A stretch of DNA of 64,000 nt from Marchantia polymorpha subsp. ruderalis (taxonomy: Eukaryota; Streptophyta; Marchantiopsida; Marchantiales; Marchantiaceae). Position numbers and translations under genes: made by a program. Below are positions 35,199-46,879 of the stretch, in pieces. Under the pieces are notes generated by a model. The model searched no databases. It was not told where the DNA came from and saw nothing but the letters and a program-made list of their open reading frames with translations. The stretch is from positions 26,806,501-26,870,500 of the forward strand of contig AP031356.1 in assembly GCA_037833965.1 (NCBI GenBank), given 5' to 3'. The stretch's first letter is position 1, and every line of letters begins with the position of its first letter.

Positions 35199-35933
35199 CA
35201 GAGTTAAACCTCCCAATAGTGTCACCTCTTATGAGAGACATCCTCTCATTAGTGACGTAGAATCCCAGAACCATTAGTTTCTAACGTGTAAATCTGCTCA
35301 ATAATAACGGTACGTCACTATTCCCAATAGGGACATGATACTATACAATAGTGACAATTTCAAATGTAATTTCAAAATAAAAATTTCTATCATTATCACA
35401 ATACATAGTTATGAAACTACAAAAATGTGGCATAAATATATTTAAAGGTATATCTCAACAATTCACACTTTCTGGATTTAACTAAGGGTTTAGGTTTTAA
35501 CCCTAGACCCATAATTTGCTACATATATTATCATTAATTGTTTCACTCAGATGTGTGTGTATTAATCTAAATTTAAATGTAGTTATAATGTCCATGTTGA
35601 CCATACAGATGTGGAAATGAAGGCCATTTTGAAACCAAACAACAAATTTATAGAATATCTTAGGGTTGATGCAATGCACGATAAGAAATCTATGAAATTT
35701 TAATTTTTTTAATTGACACCTCCCAATAGTGACATCTAACCCCAACACCTTGTATGTTACTATTAGGAGGTTAAATTAAAATTATGCACCTCCCAACAAT
35801 GACATTTAATGTTAACACCAATGTATGTTACTATTAGGAGGTTATACGCACTTTACTCTTGTGAGTGACACCTTGCAATAGTGACGTAAAACCCAAGTAC
35901 CAATATATGTCACTATTGGGAGGTTTAACTCTG
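35199..35933. mobile_element. 735-bp MITE, pogo/Emigrant-like (Tc1/mariner type)
   Basis: The ends are exact inverted repeats, CAGAGTTAAACCTCCCAAT..., about 25 bp with one mismatch, flanked by TA on both sides (35197-35198 and 35934-35935). CAG...AACCTC ends with TA duplications are the pattern of Emigrant/Lemi1 pogo-like elements of plants. There is no transposase frame. The right third contains three consecutive palindromic units related to the end (CCTCCCAAYARTGACA ... GTTACTATTAGGAGG), so the element has repeatedly duplicated its own tip. It lies about 0.7 kb upstream of the TATA box of the plus-strand AHL gene and may affect its promoter. Confidence 0.85.
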
Positions 35934-36091
35934 TATTAAGAATGAACCTTATTGCAAAACGTGTCAATAATTATAGGTTTAAAGTGGATCATCATTAAAA
36001 GATGGATCAGGCAACCCAGATAAGCCAAATCAGAATATTCAGATACATTTTATAAACAGAGATGAAGTCAAATGAGATAAGAAAAGTATCT

Positions 36092-36120
36092 TGGAAGTTG
36101 ACTTTTAGAGTCAACTTCCA
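36092..36120. repeat. Hairpin, 12-bp stem
   Basis: TGGAAGTTGACT and its complement flank a 5-nt loop. It is located between the MITE and the AHL promoter. Role unknown. Confidence 0.6.
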
Positions 36121-36653
36121 GAATGTATCAATCATTAAGAGGGTAAGCGACAGCTGAACTCTTTTGCATCTCACTATCACAGGGAAATAAAACTTATTGA
36201 TTTAAAAAAAATATAACATATCAAATTTTTTGGTAAGTCATATGTTTCTTCTACAAGATCTAGTCTCAGTCTTTAATAGAGGAACTAGAGTCTCAATTGT
36301 GTTCTTCTAGAGGAAGAGCTGACCTCGTACATTTAGATTCTGTTGATTTACTCAGAAGTGGACATCTAGAAGCATAAAAGATAGACTCAAACACTGAACT
36401 CAGTAGCCAACATCACTACACCTGGTGGACATCAACTGATTGGCCCACAGGCAAATACAGACCGCTCACTTTATTCACACTCTCCCTACAGATAATGTCA
36501 ACTTCATGTCGTCTTCATTGACTTGGTTCAGGTTCATGGAATGGAGTCGATTGCTCAAGTGGTCATTTTGAAGTGAACTTCAGTTAGAAGGTTTTTTGGG
36601 TTACTAGAAGAAAACCTTTGTGCTGACTATGTAGACACTTTCCTCTTAGTTGC

Positions 36654-36662
36654 TATATAAAT
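36654..36662 (+). promoter_or_regulatory. TATA box of the plus-strand AHL gene
   Basis: CTATATAAATAC is a strong TATA match about 420 bp upstream of the ATG at 37075, implying a leader near 390 nt, possibly with an intron. It is the best core-promoter match between the MITE and the gene. Confidence 0.45.
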
Positions 36663-37074
36663 ACTGATTTCTCTCCCATTGCAGACCTTTTCTACTCTAG
36701 ACTCTGAATTATTGTTTGAGGATTTATCTGCGCAGTTTTCTCTTCCACAGTGTTACTCTTAAAGTGTATGATTTTAACTCGTCATCTGTGAATGTATTGT
36801 TCTAATTTCTATAATTGTTTCTCATTTATGTCGTGCAATCAGAGCTCTTAATTAAGGACACTGATGTTTAAGGTTAATTCGTTTGCTGTTTCTTCGCTTT
36901 GTTTCTTTACTAGTCCATCAATGATTCTGTGGTTATTTACTTGGATTAGGATTACCTTTAACTTCATAAATTCCTTCGTTACCTATTCTTCTTCTTCCCT
37001 TTTATTCTCTGGTCTTGTTGGCATTTTCTTTGCAACTTTTCTTGTTGACGTCAAAGATTAATCGTTTTCTGGCA

Positions 37075-37791
37075 ATGATGGTCAACACTCATTCACCCGA
37101 CCTCGTCTCTGTTGCAGAGCACATGGTGAAGGAAGGATTGCCCCACATGAGTATTCCAAAAGTAGAAGACCACTCGAGCTCTGACAAATGGACTGCGCTT
37201 GAAGCTGCGGTTGCAGATTTGGTCCCAGATTTCGGACGAAGGACCGGAATTTCCGACACACAGAAGACAGATATTGCTGGTGGCTCAAAAATCGAAGACC
37301 ATGTGGTCTTCAAAAGAGGTAGAGGCAGACCAAAAGGCTCGAAAAATAAACCCAAACTGAAGGCGCCGTCACCTCTCTGGAGTTGGCCGTTCAGTGGAAG
37401 CGATCTTGGTTCCAGCTGCAATATCCACTCGCTGATAATACAGCGCGGACACGACGTGATCCAGTCTATCGTCAATCAAGCGAGCGCATTTATCCAGAAC
37501 GGAGGAGGGTTGTACGTGGCCGGGGCTCAGGGTATGCTCGCAGTGCTGACTCTTGAAGACCCAGTCCAAAACAGGCGAACGCTGATTGGTGCATGGAATA
37601 TTATTTCCTTTTCAGGGCTTCTGAGTGCAACTACATCTCCAGGACAAATCTCCATGACAGTGATCTGCCCTCCAGACCAGGCTTGCTGTGGAACCGTGGT
37701 TGGAGATTTCCAGCCACTCAGTGATTTCATTACTGTCCAGGTGATTTCGTACCTCGGCCCTCCCTGCTCATCTGGCCAGGCCCAGATGTGA
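37075..37791 (+). CDS. AHL protein: AT-hook plus PPC domain
   Basis: A 238-residue intronless frame. The first ATG is at 37075 (another follows directly) and it ends GQAQM-TGA. An acidic/mixed N-region precedes one AT-hook, FKRGRGRPKGSKNKPK (79-94, core RGRP 83-86). The PPC domain is about 115-227 (IHSLIIQRGHDVIQSI, LYVAGAQGMLAVLTL, VVGDFQPLSDFITV). Expected role: nuclear, oligomeric AT-rich-DNA binder influencing chromatin and transcription. GRFEIL is replaced by GAWNII (172-177). This and GNYNIV in the paralogue at 30.7-31.4 kb share the pattern GxxNI(I/V). Both also share a CCGT(V)xGDFQPLS block, so they stem from one local duplication with inversion. An unexpressed copy cannot be excluded. 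Confidence 0.9.
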   Translation: MMVNTHSPDLVSVAEHMVKEGLPHMSIPKVEDHSSSDKWTALEAAVADLVPDFGRRTGISDTQKTDIAGGSKIEDHVVFKRGRGRPKGSKNKPKLKAPSPLWSWPFSGSDLGSSCNIHSLIIQRGHDVIQSIVNQASAFIQNGGGLYVAGAQGMLAVLTLEDPVQNRRTLIGAWNIISFSGLLSATTSPGQISMTVICPPDQACCGTVVGDFQPLSDFITVQVISYLGPPCSSGQAQM

Positions 37792-38459
37792 TGTGTGATG
37801 TAAGTGACATGACAAGCGCAGTAGACTGTTGTCCTACAGAAGTGTTCAGGATTTTAGCCTTCTGTTGTGAGACTCGCCGAGATAGACTATTTTATATAAT
37901 TCATATTTAGTAATAGTGAACCTTGAGCTTCAATAAGGAAGAAACTTCTAAGCTCTTGAACTCTATCAACTAGTATTTTGTCACTTTTACATTGTCATGA
38001 GAAACAAACTTTGAGCTTTGTGAATTCTTAATAACGTTTACTCGCTCCCAGCGAGTCCATATAATTTTCGCATTTTCCATACTTTCTGAAATGTTCGCAC
38101 GCAAAAACACAGAGAATCAAAGGATCTCAGTGGAAATCTCCACTTAGGCATATTTAGAATTTTATTTAAAGAACAAAACAATACAGAGAAGTAAACTTCG
38201 ATAACATGCATACCGATATTTTGATTTTCCTATACCTAGGCAATGAGGGTAATGTGGTGATTTTTGTTCTCAAAGTATGTTTCTAATTTCAGTTATCTAG
38301 GGCTAGTAAAATCGTAAGATCACAGGACAGTTTACTCAACAATAAGTAATTCGTTTCTGTAGCTTCGAAATGTTTCTTTTAGAGATGAATCAACGAAATA
38401 ATAATATAGAAAACTCGCATAATGATGAAAGTTTCATATCTAAATTTGAAATTTGAATA

Positions 38460-38494
38460 TACACAAGAAATTTATTACATAAATTTCTTGTGTA
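38460..38494. repeat. Perfect hairpin, 15-bp arms, 5-nt loop
   Basis: TACACAAGAAATTTA and its complement flank TTACA. Isolated in AT-rich DNA about 0.7 kb after the AHL stop codon. Confidence 0.7.
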
Positions 38495-41400
38495 CTTTAT
38501 CACATAGTATTTTGAATATCTCTATTACCATATTTTTTTTGTCTTTTATCTTTTTCTTTCAAAGGAAGTATTGCAAGAACATATTGTGAATTTAACAAAA
38601 TTTTGTGACAATCTTTAAAAAAATTTTCAGATTCCTATTTTCAAAGAGTATTATTATATAGTTTTAACGCGATGGAATTTTAATTTTTTTACGAGTAGTT
38701 GTGTCAACTAGATTTGTGCCTCAGGCTCAAGAAATGACTTCAGACGCTAAAACATCTAATTTGTAAATGACTTAGACACCTAAGCACATGATAACATGCA
38801 AGCTTACAGGTGTTATCAGAATACAACGCAGTGGGTTTTTATTTTAGTAAAGTGAACAAAGGTTTCGAATTTTTTGAGACATCTGAGTAATTTCAAGATT
38901 GAACCTTTTGCCAAATAATAGCATATTGGAAACTTGGTAAAATGTATATCTCTTTTAGATAAGTCAATGCTAGTCCATAAGCCCTAGAAGTACATTCTTC
39001 TACACGTTTAACCTTGTACTTTGTTTCAATCGTTGGACAATGGTTTTGTGCATTCAGTTGCAAGTAGAATGTAGAATATCTGTCAACTACCATAATTGCT
39101 GCAATCGTCTTCTCCATAGATTGCTACCACTTATTCTGCGCTTATCTGCTCTCTACTCTCTTCAACATCTTGTTTCTAATTTACTTTCAACCACTATACT
39201 CTTATACGTCAGATGCACAAATGAAAATCAATCATGCACCAATCTTTGGACATACTACTGGACCTTCAGAGGTGACAATTACAGAATTCAAGTAAACCCT
39301 TTTCTTAAGTTGCAACTGATTGTATTTTGATGTCGCTGGGTAATCTACAAAATATGTGTTCTTGTAGTTAGTCTGATTATTGCATTTCTTCTCTTCTTTC
39401 ATACCTTCCATTCCAAACATTATTGGCTGTTTCTTATCCAAGAAATTCGTCTTCCTCCACGTGGTATTTGCTGCTCATCATGACATCATCATCTCTCGCT
39501 ACTCATGTCACATCGCATAATGAACTTCAAGCGCTTCCCACTAACGTGATGAAGATGTGATTCGATCTGCATTCAATATTTAAAAAACAAACGGTAAGAT
39601 AGATCAAGGTTCGATACCTGATTGTAAAGTTTGTAAACTAGACTTCAATGGATATATAAACGTCAGATAAATTGTCTTGTGAACCATCATTATTAACTGT
39701 GATAAGTATGTATAGAAATAAATCACATTTTTGCCAGATGTCTTCTAAATTTGCCATGGGTTGACAAGAAAGATATTAAACAAAATGTTACTGATATTAT
39801 AACAAATCTTCTCCCTTGGACGATATGTTGATAGTGGTGCTCCACCGAACCGAGACATGTTCAAAACAGAGTAAAGATGCTAGCAAGGATTCTAGACGGT
39901 TAATCTGCAAGGAAAAGATAGACTGGTTAGAACAACAGTTTTTCAAAGAGACAGTATACGCATGATTAATTCTTGTTCGAGTAACACACTTTTTCGTAGC
40001 AATGACTTCCTCGTAACCTATGAGTGCTTGATAGTCTGCTTAACAATTGTATGCTTTTATCTCAAACGATTTAAGTTTTATACAAGACTCTATTGTCATT
40101 TTGAGATGAAGCAGGGCAGAAGGCTGTAGGTAATAAACCTGCTTTCGATTTCCACCTTTATGGAGGTTTATTTTTTAATCTTTCCTCCGCAGCTTGATGA
40201 ACACACACAAATATGAGAGGAAAAAACTCACGATTGCCAATTTTCATGCAAGAAAGTCAAGCGAGAGGTGTGCTTAATGATACTTCAAACGCTTCCTCTA
40301 AAATCTTCCCCAGATGATACAGACTTGAAGTTCTAGAGAATACTTGGCCAAGGCACAAGAACCTGATCTGGGGTTAAAATCTTCTGTCGCCTTAGCTATG
40401 TTCTTGTTTCGCTGGTAGATATTTCACCATCGTTCGCTTCCACAAACAACCTTTGGATGTTTGTTGGTCAAAGGTTTGCAATTTCATTCTTTAGCTCTCC
40501 GTTGCATCACTTAAGAATGACTGATATTTCCAATCTTTCCTTCTCATGGATATACTTAGCAGTTTCAGATTCATTTGTTAGCGATTCAATATGCATACTT
40601 CTTTAATGCATCCCATCGATGTCTTACAAGCAAGATTGAAGCAAGTTAAATTTGGATAATTATTTCTTACTTCATTCCTTAGCAAAACGTTGAAAAAGCC
40701 ATGGAACTGTTCATAGTCGTCCGATTTCAGGCCAATGATTCTTATTTTCGCTTTCGATCATTAGCCAAGCAAAGGATAGAGAAGGGGTGTCTTGCATCGT
40801 CACATTTTCCTATACTTCTCAGGTGAAGGAGTGTACCAAGATCGGCAAACCTTCATCTTTCCTTATAAAATAGAGAAATATATATCAGTCCAAGATTCTT
40901 GCTTTATTTAATAGCTGAAAGTTGGGACATGTACAGAGTAGGTGATCTTTGTCTGCTTACATGCAAATAACAAACATGCCTAGGAATACTGTACTTATAT
41001 ATTACTACCCATTAGCCATGCACGGTACCTGCATAGGTTAGGAATGAATCACCACTGATTTCTTCCATGCAATATACATTTTCCACTGTATCGTTCCATC
41101 TAAATTTTTGATCGTGCGTTGCCTTAGTTGAGAAACAGCTGAAGAGTGAACACTATTGATCAGATTTCCTGCATACACTCCGCAATTCAGGAAAAGAAAT
41201 ATCCTAAGAATGTCCCACCAAACTGAGCTGACTTGGACAGGCCAACCTTATATTTAACAGAACACGTGCCACCAAAGGTTCTTCAAAACTAGTTCTAGTC
41301 GTGGGGCGAAGAGGCTCAGATGTGGGTAGGATGTTTCAAGTATTGGAGGGGCTCGTGCTTGGACAGATGCATTGTGATTCTTATATTAGAATCTGAGAAT

Positions 41401-41981
41401 CCGGACGACGAATTTCATCCCTTAATCTTTGGCAGGGACAATGCTGTTCTGCAAGCCAGGAGCTGTCTCATGTCCATACGTGCTCTAATCGTTGACTCTC
41501 ACATGCTGGTAATTTTAATTTTACTTACTCGTACATGTAGTTCAAGGTAGTTCATGTCACTCGCTTCTTTTATTGGCTGAATACGTCTTTCAGGATCTTT
41601 GACTTGTAATATGATTCTCTGTGTTCCTTGTTACCTCCTCTGTCTACGAGACCGCATAGCAATCTTGGACTGAACATCTACTATGCACTGCATTTAAGGG
41701 CCTTGTCAGTCCTTTTCTTTCTAAATTGCTCTTTTGAGTAGTGAGCTCGCGCACAGGCTTAAATTAAACGAGGCTCTGTTCAGCAGCTGAAATGGCTGGC
41801 TCATCGCGAGACTTGGCTTTTGATCTTCCTCATTCCAGCCCGTCCATGCTGTCTTCATTGGCTCTCGCCTCGTAGTCTATCTGGGATGTTTTCTTTGATG
41901 ACGATTGTTGATCAAGTCCTAAAGCCTTGAGCCCCTGTGTCCAACTTTCTCCTCCTGATAAAGCCTTTTGATAACTTGATT

Positions 41982-42087
41982 GTGAACAGAGGATTCCAAA
42001 CCACTTATATTTCGAAATAATCAAAACTAAAAACTTCATTATGAACAGAGGATTCCCAACCACTTACATTTCAGAATAATCAAAAGT
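41982..42087. repeat. Short two-copy direct repeat (59-bp spacing)
   Basis: GAACAGAGGATTCC, a CCACTTA block and AATAATCAAAA occur at 41982-42027 and again at 42042-42087 with few changes. Confidence 0.7.
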
Positions 42088-44155
42088 CTGTTCGTAAAGA
42101 CGTTAAGAAACTTTCAGGACATGAGAGTGCCATCCAAGTGAACAGACAATGCTGGATCATATAAATTTCAGTGCGCATGGAAAGCAAAAAGTTTTTTTAT
42201 AGAAACAACTGATTCATAACAACAACTCATCTTGATACAAAAGCGACAATCGATGGACACAAAATAGGATACCACCACATACAATATGGCTGGAAGACAC
42301 GGAGCGTTTGCCCAAATACAACATATTCTTTGATAAAGACCTTGTTACAAGTGATTTACTCTCGTTCTATGTCATCATTTATATTAGCCCAAAGATTAAA
42401 CGCGGGTTTATTAAGATTAATTTTTTTTTGAAACAATCTTCACTAGAGATTTGTTTCGTATTTGCATTTACCAGATTCAAAAGGCTCTGCCACTTAATAC
42501 AGATAAGGTGGCTCCATCAGCTTACATTAATGCGTCTTTTCTTTAAGCGATGAGGTCAATTCCTAGCTTTGCAAAATTGCCACGTAAGAGGTGTACCTAT
42601 TCGGTTTTCCAGATAAAATGTAACATTTCCACTGCTCAGAAATTTTCTGCATGCTTTTTTCTACGTTGTGGGTAGTTATGCATTTAGTATCAATATCATT
42701 CTTTTGAATGTAGTTGCGGTGTTAATGAGTGGCTACCTACATCCATCTTCTGCTGAAATTATAGTTTCCAATTAACAATTGCAGTCTCATTCCTTTGCTG
42801 TACCTCTGATGGAGCAACGAATAGCAATTGAATGGCTCACCATTGCGAACTTCCAAGCATATTCTTGAATCTGGGATACATGATAACTAGACAATAGGAA
42901 ACTAAAACGGCATCGAATGCAGATGAATTTGGACGTTTGCAAAAGCCCTGCAGCCGAGTGAGAGTTGACCCGACATAGAATGCAATCTGATGATGAAGAA
43001 ACGAGAAACATGGGTACCTTGAGCACATCGGACTGCTCATTAGTGACGTCAAGCAAGCAGTGAAGAGCTTAAGAGGTTGCGTTAATTCCGTACTCCGTCG
43101 AAGTCAAGGACATGTTTCGATCCGGCGTCATGCACAGGACAGCGTGTGCACAACCCTTTGCACATCAAGCATAAAAATAGAAGATTTATTAGATTAGGCT
43201 TTATCTAAAACATTTCGGTCCGTATCAGTACGGGTCACTGATCCCAGATCGAGGTGCTGCGAGTTTTGCAGCAAAGCTCCAGTCTTATATTGACCAGCAC
43301 ATGTCATCCCTGTCTACAGGACTCTGAGGCAAGCTGGAGATGCCCAAGATCCCACTGTATCCTTAAAACTAGCACTTCAAGACAAGTGCAGATTCGTCAG
43401 ACAGCTCTCAGTCCTCTTCAGTTGAGGGCAATCGACTTCAACAGCTGGTTTTCGGAACTCTACGTGCTAAAAGTTCAGAATATTTCAAACACGTGAATAT
43501 AATAATAGAATGTAAACTTGGCAGCCGTCTTAGGACTTATCTAGACGGGTGGAATTCAAAAACGGTTGTGGAAGTCCTACTGGGAAAATTGGACATTTAA
43601 TGTTCCAATTCATAGAGTTAGGTTATGGGTTCTGTTGATCGAGCTTTTCAGTGCTCTGGTTCAAGGTTCAGCTTAAACGTGAGGGTCCTAACGGGAAAAT
43701 CGGACTAGTTTGACGTATCTCTAATTGGACTACTTGCTGTCTTTCTGTCTTCTAATTGCTAGGCTTGAGACCCCATTCGGATGATACCCGGACCAGACTG
43801 ACTTACTCCAGTCAAGGCCTAGTGCACTGAGGACCGGAACGAATGACGGGAACGGCTGGCCGCCAGGAAGGATTGATACTTCTCGCTTTTAATACTTCCA
43901 CGTCTGACGCGTCGACCTGTCATTTGTGTGGACATGTGCAAGCTTGCTTGTTAAGAGCATGAAATCTGAGTATCATGGGGCGTCAATCGGGATGGCGATC
44001 ATCAAGTGTACAGGTATCACAACGTGGGGAAATCGTTGTCGATGTTGATGCGCCGTGGGGGAATTGGGGAGCTGGGAATGGGGAGGGATTGATGATGAGG
44101 AAGAGTGAAAACAGGAGGTCAGACTGCACAAAAATCAGAGGAGGCTGGATGGTAA

Positions 44156-46545
44156 CTAACTCAGTGGAATGCTTTGGGCATAGTTGAAGATGTTGCGGGA
44201 GTCAAACTTCCTCTTGATGGATTTCAGCTTGTCAAGGTTGGAGCCATAGTAAGCTGAGAGTGGCATCTTGCTGTCGATGTAGTTCTGGTACGCCTCGCCT
44301 GATGCGAATGGACGGACAGTGCTCCAGATGTTTTCGATCCAGTTGATGGCGTTCTGAGCATCCTGGGGCCTGTCATTCCAGTAAGTGAACATCTGAATGC
44401 TGTAAAGAGAATCCCGATGAACCCAAGCGCTTGCACTAGGTGAGATAGCGTTGATGGCGGAACCGGTACCACCGAACAGATCGAAGATCATGTAACTCTG
44501 GGCAGGGCCTTGCTGCAGTTTGTTCACGTAAGCTTGAATTCCTGCATCCGAGAATCCCGATCCTTTGACGAAAATAGACTTGGACTTGAAAGTTCTAGTT
44601 TCGTAGGTGTAGTTCTTCAAATCCAGGATCGAAATGGGATCGGTTTCCTTGAATCCTGCATTGATGACAACAGTCCTGATGTAATCCGTTTCCAGCTCGG
44701 TGGTACTGGAAGCTGCAGGGGCGTTACTGAAGAACTTCTGCAGGACACTCTTCAAGTTGGTCTTGGGGCCGAGATAAACTCCCCAGAAAGTGTTCCCACC
44801 CGATGGATCGTGGTACAGAGAGGCAGAGACATCATTGGTGACAGTAAGTCCCCAGAGACCGAATGCCTTGGTGGTCGCAGCCTGCTGACTCTTCTGAAAG
44901 TTGTAGCTGAAGTACGTCACCTTCTTCGAGACATCGAATGTCTTGAAGGTGAATTTGGTAACAATACCTATGAGACACAATCACAATGCTCAAGTCAATC
45001 CAACCGCCTTATACAAGTCACAAGTCTGCCACATTAATGTTCCGAGCAGATACTCAGCTCGTCCGATTCCCCAGGACAGATCTTTCATATAATACTTCGA
45101 AGGTGAATCTGAGCCTTTCATACTGACAAGCGAAGTCAAGCCGACAGCATGTTCAATTGTAGTTCAGTTGACTTGCACATCACTTTTTTCCAAACCGGAT
45201 GTAAATGAGACGAATAGAGCTTGAAGTGTCGATGTGGCAGATATATGTAGATTGTAGGAGTAGTTCTGGTAGATGTCTAAAAAAATCTATGGTTACACGG
45301 AGCTCTTGATCAGGCGATCAGATTCAGGAGCACACAGCATTGGACTCGTGTCTTACCGAAAGAGTTGGCACCGGCGCCCTTGAGAGCGAACAAGAGGTCT
45401 GAGTTCTTCTGGGAATTGGCAGTGATGACGGTTCCGTTGGCAATGACAATCTCGACTTCGACAATGTTGTCAGCCATGATCCCCCACTTCCTTGAGATGA
45501 AGCCCCATCCACCACCGAGAGAGTGGCCTCCAACTCCTACGCTGGGGCAGGTTCCAGATGGAGTGGACACCTTTCCTTGATTCCAGAGAGCCAGCTTGAT
45601 GGGTCCTAGTCGTGCACCTCCTCCAACTGTCGCGAGTTTCGAGGTCTTGTTCAGCGTGACCTTGTTCATGCCTTCCAGGTCCACGACTATCACACCATCC
45701 CTTCCACCTGGATGCACATCAAATAATACTCGGTTCAGCAGATTCCACGAAAGCCACTGGATTCTGTAGAAATAATGTCACAGAGCAAGCAATCAGCTGA
45801 CAGCTCGGTCTTCACATCGACGGGTGAATTGAGACCCGACAGGAGTAAGCAGGGACTTCATTGCGTACCGAGAGAATAGTCTTCATAAGAATGGCCTCCA
45901 CTGCGGGGAGCGATTCCGACATTCAGTCTCACAGCACATTGTATAGCGTTCGATACATGGGCTGTGGTGGTGGCGAAGACGAATGCTGCAGGCGACCACA
46001 GAAATCTGTGGTTGAAAACATGGCCTCGTGCAGTCTGGTAATCAGAGCTGCTCGGCAGAACGATCCTGGCTCCAGCTGGTCGGAGACAGTCAGCCAACGA
46101 CTGCTGAAGCAATCTTCTCGCAGGCTGTCCAAATTCACACACCACACCAAATATTAGAGGGAATCTCGACGTCAAATCTCTTATATTCCTCATACAAGCG
46201 GCATGTTAAAAGCTATTACACGCACGAAATTCCCTAAACATTTTATTTCGTTGGAAGGCATGCAAGTGGATTCCAGGGTAGTGCAAGGCTTCTATGTTCC
46301 GTAATAATTGAGGATTCTGAATCATTATTCCACCCTGTCGATGAACGTGGAACATCGGTAGAGAGAAACACAATTCCTCACAATTGGGAAGATGAGAGAG
46401 AGAGAGAGAGAGAGAGGCACTCGGGTGATTAGAGCTAAGAAAGACGTACTCCAAAAGCAGCAGCAGGTCCGGTGTAGCACTGCAGAGCCACGAGAGTGAA
46501 GAGACAAATCCGTGTAAACATCGTCGGCCCTCCAGCTCGCTTCAT
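44156..46545 (-). CDS. Berberine-bridge-enzyme-like FAD-linked oxidase, secreted, four exons
   Basis: The exon model keeps frame throughout: 46545-46450, 46124-45869, 45707-45357 and 44967-44156. Every intron is GT...AG, and the product is 504 residues, normal for the family. Exon 1 encodes a signal peptide (hydrophobic ICLFTLVALQCY, then GPAAA), so the enzyme is probably secreted or vacuolar. Exons 2-3 form the PCMH-type FAD-binding domain. They carry the RSGGHSYE motif with His110 and TCPSVGVGGHSLGGGWG with Cys171, the two residues that tether FAD covalently in bicovalent BBE-like enzymes. Exon 4 holds the substrate domain and the C-terminal BBE motif (YYGSNLDKLKSIKRKFD...NIFNYAQSIP). Family members oxidise alcohols, sugars or alkaloids using O2, often releasing H2O2. 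The substrate cannot be told. The gene has no neighbouring pathway partner. Confidence 0.92.
46394..46417. repeat. (GA)n microsatellite in intron 1 of the BBE-like gene
   Basis: Uninterrupted GA run. On the coding strand it is a CT tract inside the first intron, about 270 nt before the acceptor. Confidence 0.8.
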
Positions 46546-46871
46546 GACGGCGGCTAAGATTTCTAAACTAAAAATTCAAGGAGAAAAACAATCTGATCCC
46601 TCACTCCTCCCAAACTTCTACGGCTTAATGATTCTAAAACTGCTCGATATGAACAATATTCATTCTACTGACTCAAGCTCGTGCTGTGACACGGTACTGG
46701 GTCTACAAAGAATCCTGGTCTAAATTTTCTGACTCGCTCGATCTACCACTCGTCCACTCTGATACGAGGTTCGATGTCGACAGAGGATGACGACCCTCGA
46801 GCGGTCAGACGAAAGCCTCCCTAACAGCCCCGGCCGAACCGAATTGTTGAATGCCGGTACCCTGGGCCATA

Positions 46872-46878
46872 ATTTATA
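46872..46878 (-). promoter_or_regulatory. Candidate TATA box of the BBE-like gene
   Basis: The minus strand reads ACTATAAATTATGG about 330 bp upstream of the ATG. The implied leader is about 300 nt. It is the best match upstream of exon 1. Confidence 0.4.
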
Positions 46879-46879
46879 G

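Larger units (their letters stand above)
37792..44155. other. Gene-poor stretch
   Basis: Six kb without a supportable gene. Open frames (38893-39117, 41320-41550, 41830-42063, 42308-42553, 42787-43056, 43254-43496) are short, overlap on both strands and match no family. Two small repeats are listed separately. Composition is moderately AT-rich. Confidence 0.45.

Noticed and set aside
44510..45037. 175-codon plus frame
   Set aside because: Antisense of exon 4 of the BBE-like gene.
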